Below are positions 34,149-46,087 of a stretch of DNA of 64,000 nt, in pieces; the stretch's first letter is position 1, and each line of letters opens with the position of its first letter. This DNA comes from Poa pratensis (lineage: Eukaryota; Streptophyta; Magnoliopsida; Poales; Poaceae), in NCBI GenBank assembly GCA_947311845.1, contig CAMZMU010000071.1:24498805-24562804 (forward strand), given 5' to 3'. Position numbers and translations under genes: made by a program. Under the pieces are notes generated by a model. It was not told the DNA's origin and made no database searches. It saw only the letters and a list, made by a program, of their open reading frames with translations.

Positions 34149-35865
34149 CTAGGCAGAAGCGATATTACAATCACGCATTAGGGATTCCGACGCGCAGGAA
34201 GGAATTGCCCCATGGATAACACCACACTCACGCTTGCCTAATTGAGCCAAGTCATGCGCCACACCATTGCTCACCCTAGCCACCTTGCTAACCCGAACCT
34301 CTGCCAAAACATTCATCAGAGCTTTCGCCTCCAAGTACAGATGCCAATGTCCAGAGTTGTCTCTCTCCATCGAGTCAAGGGCAGTCACCACTCTAGCACA
34401 GTCGGTTTCGATCACTCCCGGAGCCTGTGGGTTGGCCGCCAGGTACCGAAGACCATCCAACACAGCGAGGACCTCCGCCTCCTCCGCACTAGCGCACGCC
34501 ATGAGGGTTTTCCATTGCGAGTACATGACCGTGCCTTTCGTGTCGCGCACCACCATGCCGGTACCTCCAGACGAGGAAGCAGCATCCCACCCAGCATCCA
34601 CATTGACCTTGACCCACCCATGATCAGGAGCGGTCCAGTTCGAAGGTTGTTGTAGTTGAACCGTTGTGGTAGGGAGGGTTATGGGAGTGTCAGGCGCTTT
34701 GCCATTGGGATCAGCGCAAGGCACCCCACCCTGAAGAGTATGGACATAGTTTTGCAGAAACGGCACCGAGGCCGCGATTGAAGCTTTGCCGTCGCCATGA
34801 ACCACATTATTCTGATGATGCCAAATGCGCCAAAGCAGGAAGATGAGCTTGACTCTCCCATCAGCAGAGAGACTATCGAGGAGCAGGAAAAACCAGCCAT
34901 GCCCTGTATACCTGAAAGCCTCCTCAGTAGGCAGATTCCAATGTTCACGCATGCTGAATCTCAGGGCATGAGCCAGGGTGCAGCGGACCATCGCATGGTG
35001 CGCATCCTCCTCTTCCACTCCACAAACCGAGCAGACCGGATCAACTTTAGGCATCCGTCGATGAAGGCTTTGAGTGACTGCTAGCGAATCAGTAGCAAGC
35101 CTCCATGCTCTGATCACCATCAGGCTCAGCACTGCTCTGGCCATGCCCCATATTCATGATCTTGGGCTGCAGACCAAGTCTATATGCACTGCGCACCGAG
35201 AACACTCCTGTCGGCTCCGGCTGCCAGGCCACGAAGTCCCCGACCAGTCGACTAGGCAGCTTTATTTGCAAGATTATGGCAGCATCATGGGGATAGCAGT
35301 ATTTGCGAATCGTGGTTTCGTCCCAGCTCCTAGTCACTGGATCAATGAGTTGGGATACCCATTTCAGTCTGCACCGCTGCTTCATTCCGGAGACCTTCAG
35401 ATTATCTGAACGCGGAAGCCAATTGTCACGCCAAATCTTCACCATAGAGCCCAATACGCCAAATTGCTCCCTTTTTCAGCAGCTCAAGACCATGCATAAC
35501 TCCCTGCCAAGTAACCGAGACATTCTGAATGAACACGGTATCTAACAGATGGCCTGACGGGTAGTACTTAGCTTTGAGCAGCCGAGCACACAGGCTATCC
35601 GGGAATTGTAATAACCACCACGCCTGCCTAGCTAGCAGGGCCTGGTTAAAAATCTTGAAGTCGCGAAAGCCCATGCCACCACACGCCTTAGGTTGCGTCA
35701 CTTTGTCCCACGCCAGCCAGTGCATGCGACGACGCTCATGCTCGTCGCCCCAGTGGAAGTTCCGGATCAGCTGGTTCAATTCCTCAATGAGACTCGCCAG
35801 AAACTGAAACACACTCATAGCATAGGTCGGGAGAGCTTGGAGAATAGCCTTGATAAGAACCTCCT
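34149..35865 (-). pseudogene. LINE C-terminal region: zinc-binding and RNase H
   Basis: Resumes after the solo LTR with VLIKAILQALPTYAMS, then WGDEHERRRMHWLAW and GGMGFRDFKIFNQALLARQ (frame to 35,426). There is a shift near 35,440, and a further overlap of frames near 35,100. The last frame (35,144-34,149, 331 codons) is clean: CSVCGVEEEDAHHAMVRC zinc motif, WRIWHHQNNVVHG, then RNase H with NVDAGW, GGTGMVVRDTKG, AEEAEVLAVLDG and ETDCARV. It ends just before the A-tail. Confidence 0.88.
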
Positions 35866-38453
35866 TGAAAGGACACGGATGTCGCCTAGAGGGGGGGTGA
35901 ATAGGCGATTAAATTTCTTTGCGGTTTAGGCTTGAATAAATGCGGAATAAAACTAGCGTTTAATTTATCAAGCACGAAACCTAAACAAGCTAGGTTAACC
36001 TATGTGCACCAACAACTTATGCTAAACAAGATAAGCAAATATGTGATAGCAAGATATATTACTTCAAGCTCGATGGCTATCACAAAATAAATAGCATAAG
36101 TAAGAAGCTCGGGTATAGAAATACTGAGGCACTTGGAGACGATGATTTATCCCGAAGTTCACTTCCCAATGGAAGCTACGTCTCCGTTGGAGCGGTGCGG
36201 AGTCACAAAGTGATCCCCGAATAGCCGTCAAATGGCACACCGTAATCTCCTTCGTGCCTCCACCAATGCGGAGTGTCACGAACCACTATGGGACACTTGA
36301 GGGTGGTCACCGAACCCGTACAAGGATGAGGCACACTCCACAACTTAATTGGAGGCTCTCACCGAATTCCCGCGGCTCCCAAAGCCACAAGAATCACAAG
36401 GTTGGGGCGCGACTCCACAACTTAATTGGAGGCTCCCAACTATCTCGCGAGCCACCAAAACTCCGAGATCAACAAGCACCGTCTAGGGCACTCCAAGTAC
36501 CCAAGAGGACAAGCTCTAGGGCACCCCAAGTACCCAAGAGTAACAAGCTTCTCAACTTCGATTTCCACGTATCACCGTGGAGAACTCAAACCGATGCAAC
36601 CGATGCAAGAAGGCAAGACCACTAGAAGTGGTCAAATCCTTCACTCCCAAATCCCACCAAAAGCAACTAATGCTTGTGGGGGGAGAAGAGAGGAAGAACA
36701 AGGAAGAACTCAACAAATGGAACTTCAAGATCACGATCTACTAGGTTCCCCTCACTTAGAGAAGGAATGGATTGGATGAATATGTAGATCTAGATCTCCT
36801 CTCAAATTCCCTCAAAGATATGCAAGAATCATGGGAGGGATTGAGAGGAAGGCAAGCTTTTCCAAAGGTCAACAATGGAGGAGAGAGAGGGGAAAAGCTA
36901 GCTCAAGAGATAAGAGAACCGTTGGGGAAGAAACCCCCTTAAATAGGTCCTCTCAAAAATCTGCCCGTTGCAGACGAAAAAGGCCGCAGCGGTAGTACCG
37001 GGCCGATCCCGGTAGTACCGAGCCGCGTTGACTCGAGGAAGAGGGAAGGCCAGTCAGCGCTCCCTGACTCGGCGCGCAACGGTAGTACCGGACCACCTGG
37101 CCCGGTAGTGCTCCCCACCCGGTAGTACCGCGCTACTACCGGGGCTACTACCGGATTAAATCGAGCGAGTCCAGAGAGCATTTGGAGATCCGGTACTAGG
37201 CCCGGTACTGGGCCCGGTAGTTCCGCAAGGGGTCACCCGGTAGTACCGGGCGAGGGTCGGTACTACCGGCCTAAGAAGAAACTGTAGAACCAGAAAAAGA
37301 GAACCGCAATAACTTTTGCAAGGAAGCTCCAAACGAGATGAAACCAACGAGGTTGGAAATATTAAGGGTCACAAATATAGAGGGGATACCACACATGGGA
37401 AGGTGTGGACCCTATCTCGAAGGTGGACCGATAATATTTCCAACCAGAAAATGCAACAAGTTTTCCATACGAAATCCGTTTTCGGAGAACTTGGGCTTGT
37501 CATGAAGATCACAACAAGCACCAAAACCCAACAAGGAGACAAACCAAATAAGAACCAAGAAAGATGATGAAGGCAAGTATGCAAAGGTTTGAGCTCTCTC
37601 CAACTGATACGCTAAAGCTCAATCGAGAGCCCCTCTTGATAGTACGGTATCTATCCTATAACCCAGTCTCCCAACTAGTACCATGAGACCGGTAAAATAG
37701 AAACCCTATCATACCTTTGACTTGCGTATTCCACTTGAGCTGGATGACGTCGATCTTGATCTCTTCAAGTGGACCACCTTTCTTGATTGCGCTTCGCTTG
37801 GTGAAGACCCAAACATTGCTCCCCCACACTCCACTATGGGAGAGCCTCTCTTAGGCACATCTTCACATGAACATTATCTCTAAATGGGTGGCAAGCTTCA
37901 AGCCTAGGATTTCTTCGAGGTGCTCCTCTTGAACTTGCGCTTCTCAACATTGATGACGATCACCACTTTACGTCATCGATCATGGGCCATATGAAATCTT
38001 CATTTGATGCAAGCCCATAGAAAGATACCTAACCACACATAGAAATGCTACACACATATCATGGGTTAGTTCACAAAGCTATATGGACAATTGCTTACCA
38101 TACCAAGAGATACATGATCCCACTTGGTACATCTTGTAGCTTTTTGTATTGATCAATACTTGATCAACCTTGTATCTTTTCTTCTCTTTTCAATAGATGA
38201 TGTCTTGAAGATAACCATGAATGATCACATAATTCTTTTCTTCAAGACATACTTGCAATATGCTCAACTCTACGATCTTGATGCCAAATACTTCATTATA
38301 TCAATATACTCATGGCATCAACCTTGAATCCAACATATGGAGTTCAAGCATGGTCTATGGACACACACTACAAGTAAAACTCAATGCAACCATTAGTCCA
38401 TAGGGATTATCATTAATTACCAAAACCACACATAGGGGCGCCATGCCCTTTCA
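35866..38453 (-). repeat. Solo LTR, Sirevirus type (2.6 kb)
   Basis: Ends TGAAAGG...CCTTTCA; the duplication CTCCT is at 35,861-35,865 and 38,454-38,458. Orientation is judged from the 3' LTR at 27,319, with which it shares the CTCTAGG(T/C)G plus C-run end and the CGGTAGTACCG array (36,985-37,270). It is about twice as long as that LTR, so a related but different subfamily. No internal domain remains, as expected from LTR-LTR recombination. Confidence 0.88.
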
Positions 38454-39876
38454 CTCCTTGCCTCCGCTTGACAGATATTTCTCAGTCCAATCACACAGCC
38501 GCTTATGAAACTTCTCACGGAGGGTTTGGAATTTACCTTTGTTCATGCGGCCTTCCGGGACAGGTAACCCAAGATACTTCTCGTCGAAACTTTCAGTATC
38601 ATATCTCAGGAGATCCTTGATGTCAGCTTGCACTTGGCCATCCACATTCTGTCCGTACATAATGGAGCATTTGCCAAGACTAACCAATTGCCCCGTGCCC
38701 CGCTCATAACGGTCCAGAATACCCTTGATAACTTCAGCTTGCTGCTTGGAGCCCTGGAAGAACAAGAGACAGTCATCGGCGAAGAGGAGGTGCGACATGC
38801 CTGGAGCTTTACGGCATATCTTCAGCTCCTTCAGATTTCCATCATCAACCTCCTTCTGAATCAGTCTCGAGAGGCCATCGGCCACCAGCAGGAATAAGTA
38901 CGGTGACAAGGGATCGCCTTGGCGCAGGCCGCGTGATGGCGTGAAGGTGTCCAACGCATGTCCATTGAGGCGAATCGAGTAACGTACGGTGGTGACACAT
39001 TGCATTATCCACTGTCTCCAGGTACTATGAAAGCCCAGCTTCGCCATTACACCTTCAAGATACCGCCAATCAACACGATCATACGCTTTCGCCATATCCA
39101 ACTTGTAAGCACAATACTTAGACCGCTCAGCCGAGTTGCTCTTGATCGCATGAATACATTCAAAGGCCATGAGGGCATTGTCCGTAATCAGCCGTCCCGG
39201 AATGAAGGCGCTTTGCATCGGGGAGATTATATCATGGAGTAGCGGACGTAAACGATTGACCAAACACTTCGAGACAATTTTGAAAACCACATTACACAAA
39301 CTTATTGGCCGGAAGTCCTTGAGTTCAGTCGGATCATTCTTCTTTGGGATAAGAACAATCGCCGTATCATTTATCTCAGCTGGCATTCTCCCTTCAGTGA
39401 AGAACAATTGAACTGCAGACACAATATGCTGTTTCAGTAAATCCCAGTTACGCTGCAGAAAGCGGGCCGGGAATCCGTCAGGCCCAGGGGCCTTTAATGG
39501 GCCGATTTGAAACAGTGCATCGCTTATTTCCTTCTCTGAGAACGGCGCACACAATTTTCAATTCATCTCATCATCCACTCGCCGAGAAAACAGCTCCAGC
39601 AACTCCGATGGATCAGTGCTATCATCTTGCGTAAACAGCTGCTGAAAATAATCGGTGGCCAAGTGTCCCATTTCATCAGCATTTTCCGTCCACGAGCCAT
39701 CAGCCTTCTTCAGACGAGAAATCTTATTATTTTTGCGACGCCATGTGGCCTTGCGATGGAAGTATCGTGTGTTACGATCTCCTTCACGCAGCCAGGCCAC
39801 CCGGGAGCGCTGCATCCACATTAGTTCCTCCCGATACAGGAGCTCATCCATTTCTGCATTCAGCTTCTTTTGCTCC
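38454..39876 (-). pseudogene. LINE reverse transcriptase (N-terminal piece)
   Basis: First frame 39,876-39,558: LREGDRNTRYFHRKATWRRK linker region ending at an in-frame stop. Next, 39,554-38,454: the reverse transcriptase with GPDGFPARF, FRPISLCNVVFKI, LDMAKAYDRVDW, GLRQGDPLSPYL and FADD (near residue 256 of this frame). It reads into the solo LTR at 38,453, in the middle of a GGKE motif. The FADD variant is common in plant LINEs. Confidence 0.9.
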
Positions 39877-40577
39877 ATCAATCAGATATCATCAAACAAG
39901 AGAAGGAAAATCAATTCTGAGGATAAGCAACTGTCTTTAAGTGAGGTTGAAAAGTCAAAGATGAATGAGAATGGTCTCCTTCCTTGTGCTGAAGATCATC
40001 ATGCAACTCCTCCAAATGATCTGGCCTTCACAAATGGGAAAGTGGGCGATTCATATTTTGTTGATGATGATGAACCTTCAGAGGATATCACAGTGGTAAC
40101 TCTTCTTTCTGTTACACGCATCCTCATCGGGTGCTCTTTCCTGATCTGTTTGCCCGTCGTTAGTTTACAATTATCGTGCATTGTCCCAATAAGCTTGTTA
40201 TATAGTGCTCCTTGCTTTGTCCTGTTATGTATTCAATGTTACGTGTTTAGATATTTTGTGTTCAATCTAATTTTCTGCTGAACTAGATGACTGTTAGCTC
40301 CTCCAAGTCTATATTATGACAGCATGTTTTAACGTGTCAGCTTATCAAGTGTTTGGTGCCTTTTATATTTCGGTCTTATGTATGGACTGTGGTGCTGCCA
40401 GCGTGCCCCTTGACCTTACTGTTTGAATATCTTCTGCCTTTCCAGTCTGCAACCGAACCATCTACTGGTTTGATGGAGGACAGGCACGAGCAAGAAGAAG
40501 ATGCTGACGGCGAAGAGGAAGAGGAAGAAGAGAAAACAACGCTAGCGAATAAGTTTTGGCGTTTTCTCATCACATGA

Positions 40578-41640
40578 TTAGCTTCCCCGTGTGATAGAGA
40601 TATACAGAGCTGACCGTAGGCTGATCTTATGAAGATACTACTTTCCTCTAGGTCCATTCATCTGCATCTCCACCTTCGTGTTGAAGGGTGGCTACTTGTT
40701 GGTTATGTGGCTCTTATTTTGCGAACAGCGGCGGTTTTCGAAGCCGCTGTGGAATCACGCTATCTGTTTTCTATTTCCACATCCTGAATGCTTCGACATG
40801 TAGAGTGATTGATAGCTTCCTGTATGTGTATTGGGGTTTAGGAAAAAGCCCATATGTTCAGTGGTAGTAGCGTTGTGCAAAAGGGTGGTGTGATATTCTC
40901 AGTGACATAACTTTGGTGATTTTATCTTGATCTGTGACTATGCAAAAGTGTGTCTTCTGATTTGTGCCAAGTCTAATTGATGTTGCTCATGATATCCACC
41001 TTGTTTTGTTTATACTATTCAACTAGTGAAAGGGTGACCTCTTGCATCGAAATTGTTACATGTGCAGTTAATTTGCCTGACCTGGGATCCGACTTGGGTG
41101 AAATCAAACTCTGTTCAAAATGTACACTTAATATGAGCATATCTTTTCTACAGCAGCTCTACCGGTTTCTTTTGAATTGTGAAGCCTTGTCTCTCGCAAC
41201 AACGGTGTTTAATTTAAAATACCGCGACCTTCAAACAGTGTAATTTTTGGTGATTCAGATTCTAAAAAAAATCCAACCAACTAAAAATCAGCAAAACCAC
41301 AAAATGATTATACCGAATAATTAATGCAACTACGATTCACTATTATTTTTCTTACGGCAGCAGGTACTCAAGTTAGTTGAACTAGAGAATTCACCACATC
41401 TGTATTGATTGGTTACAGTGCATTTTATACAGAGTACATGTGCTCGTGCTGTCGTGCAGAGCAACGATCGGATCAAGTATCGGTAGACCAGCTGCTCCTC
41501 CTATAGACTAGCTCCTGCTGTTACAACAGAGTCTGTTATATGCAGATAACGTTACATACAGAGTCCAAAACACGTACTCTACATTTGAAAAAAAGCTTGA
41601 TTTCTAACTTTATGTAAAAACAAAAACGGAAAAAGAGTTT
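40578..41640. other. 3' flank of copy 3 and intergenic spacer to copy 4
   Basis: No coding. The segment GAAGCATTC...GTGTGTCTT is shared with the minus-strand copy 5 flank. CTGGGATCCG to AACAACGGTG is shared with the region after copy 4. The part after ACCGCGACCTTC (41,217) is repeated at 51,936. The junction AAAATACCG at 41,214-41,222 is the empty-site counterpart of the Helitron at 44,623-51,935. Confidence 0.75.
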
Positions 41641-43849
41641 GATCTCTAACTAACACCGCGTATCACAACCTCTCCAGGCCTCCACCGCGCTCCTTAAAAT
41701 CCCACCCCGCCGCCACTGCTCCTCCCAAACCCCCTGCGACGACATCAATCATCAATGGTGGCACCACGGTGACCCAGCAGCAGCGACGACTGCTGACGTT
41801 GAGGACGGTGTCAACGGTATCCGTGGTACGTGCTACGTAGCACTTGTTTGGTGCTTATATATATATATATATCAAATCCTGCAGTGAATCTGGGGACCGA
41901 ATTCGAACCCCGATCTTGATCGATTGATTGGGATCGTGGTTCAGCGAGTCCTGTAGGTACGGTCAAGCAGTAGTTAGCTGTGTGGTGAGGCGACTGTGAG
42001 GAATTGCTTATTTCAAATTATAGTCGGACGGTGGAATACATCTCAAACACTGTTTATTGGGGACATAGTTCTTTAAGTTAGTTCTGAACTGCATCAACCA
42101 GAGCATTCAACGCAGATACCAGATGATAACGAAACTACAGGGACTAATGGAGTGTCTAATAAGGCAGATTCATTATGTTCGGCGTGTCTTATTTTACTCA
42201 CTGCTTATGCTGTGCCAACGAATTTGTGTATTTTTTTGTTAATTCACATCCTCACATTGCACCAAATCCTGAAATTTAGTTACATGGTGCTGAACAAACC
42301 TAGCAACTTGTTACTCAAAATTTGTGTACTATGCTTTACTGACGGGAGAGTGAGTTGTTGGTTCTCCAAGAAACAATTGCAAATAAAGAACGGGTAGGGT
42401 TCTACAGTTCCATTGTAGAGGACTGTTGTATAGTGGTGTTGCCTCTTCTAAATCATCCCGACTTGTATTGCAGGTTGAGATTGAAAGGCTCAATCAGGAA
42501 CAAGAAATGGCTTTGGAGAAGAGAAAGTCTGAATTTGAAACTGAGTTAGAGGATAAAAGAGAATTAACTCTCAGTGAGCAAGAATCTGCATTTGCTCAAA
42601 GAGACAAAAGTGTTGACCTTCGGCTTGCTGAAGTCGCAAGCAAGGAAGACGCCTTATCAGGGAGATCAGATGAGTTAAAAGAGGAGGAAAGAAAGCTCCT
42701 CTCCATAGACAAGCATTACTCATTGAACTGCTAAAAAGAAAAGAGAAAATACAGAAGATGTTGGAGAAGGAAAGGCTTTCTTGCAAGCAAAAATAGAAAG
42801 GATCGAGAGGGAGCTGATTGATGAAAAAACAGAGGAGTTACAAAAGGAAGCTGCCAGAACTGCTGCGAGGGAAGCTGATTGATGAAAAAACAGAGTTACA
42901 AAAGGAAGCTGCCAGAACTGCTGAAGAGCGAAGAGTATTAATTGAGCATCTCAAGAGTCAAACCCTCTCCCATGAACAGGAAGAGTTGATTAGTAAGATG
43001 CAGCAAGAACATGAAGAGTTGATTAGTAAGATGCAGCAAGAACGTGAAGAGTTGATTAGTAAGATGCAGCAAGGACGTGAAGAGTTTATTAGTAAGATTC
43101 GGCAAGAACATGAAAGTTGGCTGAAGGTTCAATGTGAGAGGGAATGTGAGAGGGAAGATCTTAGAAGAGATATTGATAACCAGAGAATGGAGTTACTGAA
43201 TTTGGCCAAGGTAATGCAGATGGAAATAGATTCTAAATTAAGGGAAATAGAAGAAGAGTTTGACCAGAAAAAGTCCAAGAAGCTTGAATACATAAATTCT
43301 CAAAACGAGGCGATAAAGTCAGAACTAGAACATGTTGCACTTGAACTCCAGAAACTTGAGGATGAGAGGAAAGATGCTACTTTGGAGCGTGAGAAGAGAG
43401 AGAGCAAGAGCTGTCCGAGGATTCAACTTTGAATCTTGAGCAGCTACGTTGGACCAGTTTGGAGGATAAGAATACTGTTGATGAATCAGCTGATCCACAA
43501 CAGGAAAAACGGAAGACAGGAAACACTAGGAAGTGACCGGTAATATTATCATTAAACTCTACAATATATTGTCTTTTCTCTCTTTATTTTTAGTGGTTAC
43601 TAATAGTTCTTTTTTTTTTTTGCTTAAAGGAACAATGGTGAGAGTTGGTGATATGCTGAAGAAGTGACGCTCAAAGGCTGCTGTTGAAGTGTTTATTTGC
43701 GTCCTTATACACAATTTGTTTGCTTATTTGGTACTTTTGTTTATTATAATTTCGGATTTGTGTGTGAAGTCCAATATTTTGCTAAATACTTTTGATGTGA
43801 ACTTTAATTAAATATCATGCTTTATCAGTTTCATCCATATTGTTGATCT

Positions 43850-44125
43850 ATGCTCGTTGCGGTTCATTGACCCAATTAGATGAGGTTCACGTTTCTTGAC
43901 CCGCCGTATCGTCCCAGGTTCGTCGTCCCAACTACATGGGATTCACGTTCCTCGACCCACTATATCGTATCAGGTTCATCGTTCCAAAATTGATTGGTTC
44001 GCGTCCCCTCAACCGAATAATCGTCCGAGAGATGTATACTCCTTCCGCTCCCTATTTTTTCTAGGATCCGACTCTCGCTCGTTCCTGTCCCTCGAACCCA
44101 CTATACCGGGAACATGGCTACTATG
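43850..44125. repeat. Degenerate 60-bp repeats inserted in copy 4
   Basis: Three diverged units containing GGTTCAC/GGATTCACG, then TT(C/T)(C/T)T(C/T)GACCC, then ATCGT-CCAGGTTC. They separate the first and second copies of the 95-bp coding segment. Origin unknown. Confidence 0.55.
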
Positions 44126-44224
44126 GTCAGAACTAGAACATGTTGCACTTGAACTCCAGAAACTTGAGGATGAGAGGAAAGATGCTACTTTGGAGCGTGA
44201 GAAGAGAGAGCAAGAGCTGTCCTG

Positions 44225-44540
44225 ACATTGCTGCACGAGCGTGGCTATCAACGCTGCGTTCTGGAATCAGATTGAAGCGGATCAACTCTTGGGTTCAGGA
44301 TCACACTCCAGTTGGCACAGTGGTGCGTGACGTGAAGTTAGAAGCGAAGGAGTTTGTTTCCTGTTCCTTCAAGCATGTCAATCGTCATCTGAATATCGCC
44401 GCTCATCGTTTAGCTCGCGCCTATGTGCGCTCAGTATGTAATATTTCTTTTGGTGTTATTCCGGATGTTATCTGGGCTGAACTCTGTACTGATGTGGTTT
44501 AATCAATAAAGTGTGATATTCTCTCAATTTTTTTTGTTGC
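44225..44540 (+). mobile_element. LINE tail fragment joined to copy 4
   Basis: Encodes the end of a LINE RNase H region (CSFKHVNRHLNIAAHRLARA, ending at a stop at 44,500-44,502), then AATCAATAAAGTGTG. The tail is followed by a T-run, not an A-run, and I see no clean target duplication. It resembles the LINE end at 18,600-18,780. Confidence 0.7.
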
Positions 44541-44999
44541 TCTTGCAGTTGATTCGCCAGACTTGGGATCCGTCATGGGTGAGAAACCTTGGTCTCTCGC
44601 AACAACGGTTTTTTATTTAAAACTAGTAACCGTGCACGTGCAATGCACGTTTATTTTAATCTAAATTTTGGATGCACCAAGCTTACAATTTAAATCTACG
44701 TGAAACTGCTTTCTAATCCTCCACGTGCAATATATCCATGTACTTACCGAGTTTAAATGCTGTCTGAATCTTCGTATTCTCAAACCAAACTATTTCTAGC
44801 AATCAAGCATGCTGATGACCACATCAACTTTCTCTCTTGTGCCAATAAAAAGGACGTATCTCATCTATCGGGCATGGCGGCGGCCTAACCGAGAGACACA
44901 ACTTGTGTGTGGTTTTGCCATTGGGGTTATAGTGTTTGTTCTCTATTTCGGGTTAGCAGCTGCGGTGTGTGCATGTGCAAAACCCGTCTCGATTATTTG

Positions 45000-46085
45000 A
45001 TGTGAATGTATGTGAAATTCCGCAAGTACCAAATAGAGTATCTGTGGTACGGAATCTTATTGTTCCATCTCTACTTAACACGAGTCAACAGAAAGATATA
45101 ATTATTCTGACCAATTCTATTTTGAAAATAAAATGACATCTCACACAGAAAGATATAATTACTTTGACCAATTCGTTGCCATGGAAGCTAAATCGAGCAC
45201 CACTCGCGGCATCTGTTAGCGTAAATGAAAAAGTAACAACATCAGAATAATGAATAAGCAAAGTCTATGTTTGCACTATGCACAAAAGAACTGCTAAGAA
45301 GATCACCTTAAAGCCAGCAAGTCAAGGTAGAAAACACTTTCAAAACTGACCCTTCTGGCTGACGGAAGCTCGATTTTTCTACATAAGATGTTGACAAGTT
45401 TCATCATTCCTGCAATTCAGATCACATAAAGTTATTGTTGCTAGAGAACAGGGTAGATGATGGTGATGAGAAGTACAAGGTCTACGGTATTCCCAAAGAG
45501 TAAAAAATTAATAGTTGTGCAAGTATAAAGGCAGCCTCCTAACTCCTAATTTCATTCAGGTTCAGGTTTCAGGTTGGATATTGGTCGGCTCAGCCATCAG
45601 TTTAGGAAAATTGCCCTCTGATGCATAAACTAATTTCTCGATTCAGAAAGTGTTGACTCCAAGTAAACAAATAGTGTTCAACAAACAAAGGTTCAGGTTT
45701 CAGTATGCATATTGGTCAGCTCAGCCATCAGTTAATGGAAAATGTCCTCTAATGCATAAACTAATTTCTCGAGTCAGATAGTGTTGACTCCAAGTAAAGA
45801 AATAGTGTTCAACAAACAAAGTATCTTGAATATCAAAATTGCATTATCTGAAGAAGTGACCAAGGAGAAATCAGCATGTCAAAATGCTTAATCATTCATT
45901 CATTCATGCTCAACAAGATGGAAATTACAACCTGGTTGCACGATATCTTACATTCTAATCTGGATCGGTGAACTCAATAATAAAGACATGTTTTCCAACC
46001 TGCAGTACCATAAGAAAATAACTTTGAGCCCGTAACCATAAATAGCCCGGAGGAACAAGTCTCCCAATCAAGGTAGACTGTGTCT
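45000..46085. other. Helitron cargo without recognisable genes
   Basis: AT-rich. Includes a tandem duplication of about 130 bp (45,558-45,825: GGTTCAGGTTTCAG, GCTCAGCCATCAGTT and ATGCATAAACTAATTTCTCG in both units). Confidence 0.65.
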
Positions 46086-46087
46086 AG

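Larger units (their letters stand above)
34116..39876 (-). mobile_element. LINE inside NMCP-like copy 3, split by a solo LTR
   Basis: The 14-bp duplication ATCAATCAGATATC is at 34,102-34,115 and 39,877-39,890. The poly-A tail appears as a T-run at 34,116. The 5' end is truncated after the endonuclease domain. A solo LTR (35,866-38,453) interrupts it; without that the LINE is about 3.2 kb. Confidence 0.93.
32499..41216 (+). pseudogene. NMCP/CRWN-like copy 3, split by a LINE
   Basis: Exon 1 is about 32,503-32,754 (GTACGT donor). Exon 2 starts at 33,416 after TTGCAG and runs through the LINE insertion to 40,095 (GTAACT donor). The last exon is 40,446-40,577 (CAG acceptor, TGA). Exon 2 encodes charged heptad-rich coiled coil: VEIERLSQEQEMALE, LTLSEQELAFAQRD, VKREAIQAQQDL, ADADWLQAQKERFEINWE and ELQKEAARIAEEQRVL. 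The order and wording match the central rod of plant NMCP/CRWN proteins. A KRRK nuclear-localisation-like motif follows the LINE, and the last exon gives an acidic run and NKFWRFLIT. A deletion near 33,586-33,600 shifts the frame, so it is a pseudogene even without the LINE. The usual NMCP N-terminal head and much of the rod are missing. Confidence 0.75.
41641..44622 (+). pseudogene. NMCP/CRWN-like copy 4
   Basis: Exon 1 is about 41,652-41,825 (GTACGT donor, after an AT microsatellite-free stretch). Exon 2 starts at 42,474 after TTGCAG. Coiled coil VEIERLNQEQEMALEKRK to LKEEERKLLS is followed by a frameshift at about 42,700 and loss of the middle part. A local duplication of the ELQKEAARTA region follows. 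Then a long frame (42,818-43,432) has four EELISKMQQ(E/G)(H/R) units, RQEHESWLKVQCERE, EREDLRRDIDNQRMEL and SELEHVALELQKLEDERKD, which matches the distal NMCP rod. An extra GA near 43,400 shifts the frame. This copy retains distal rod sequence that copies 3 and 5 lack. A 95-bp piece of it is repeated at 44,127-44,222. No conserved C-terminal tail is seen. Confidence 0.75.

Noticed and set aside
44809..45000. Small hydrophobic frame with a possible membrane helix
   Set aside because: Short, inside non-autonomous Helitron cargo, no splice or family support.
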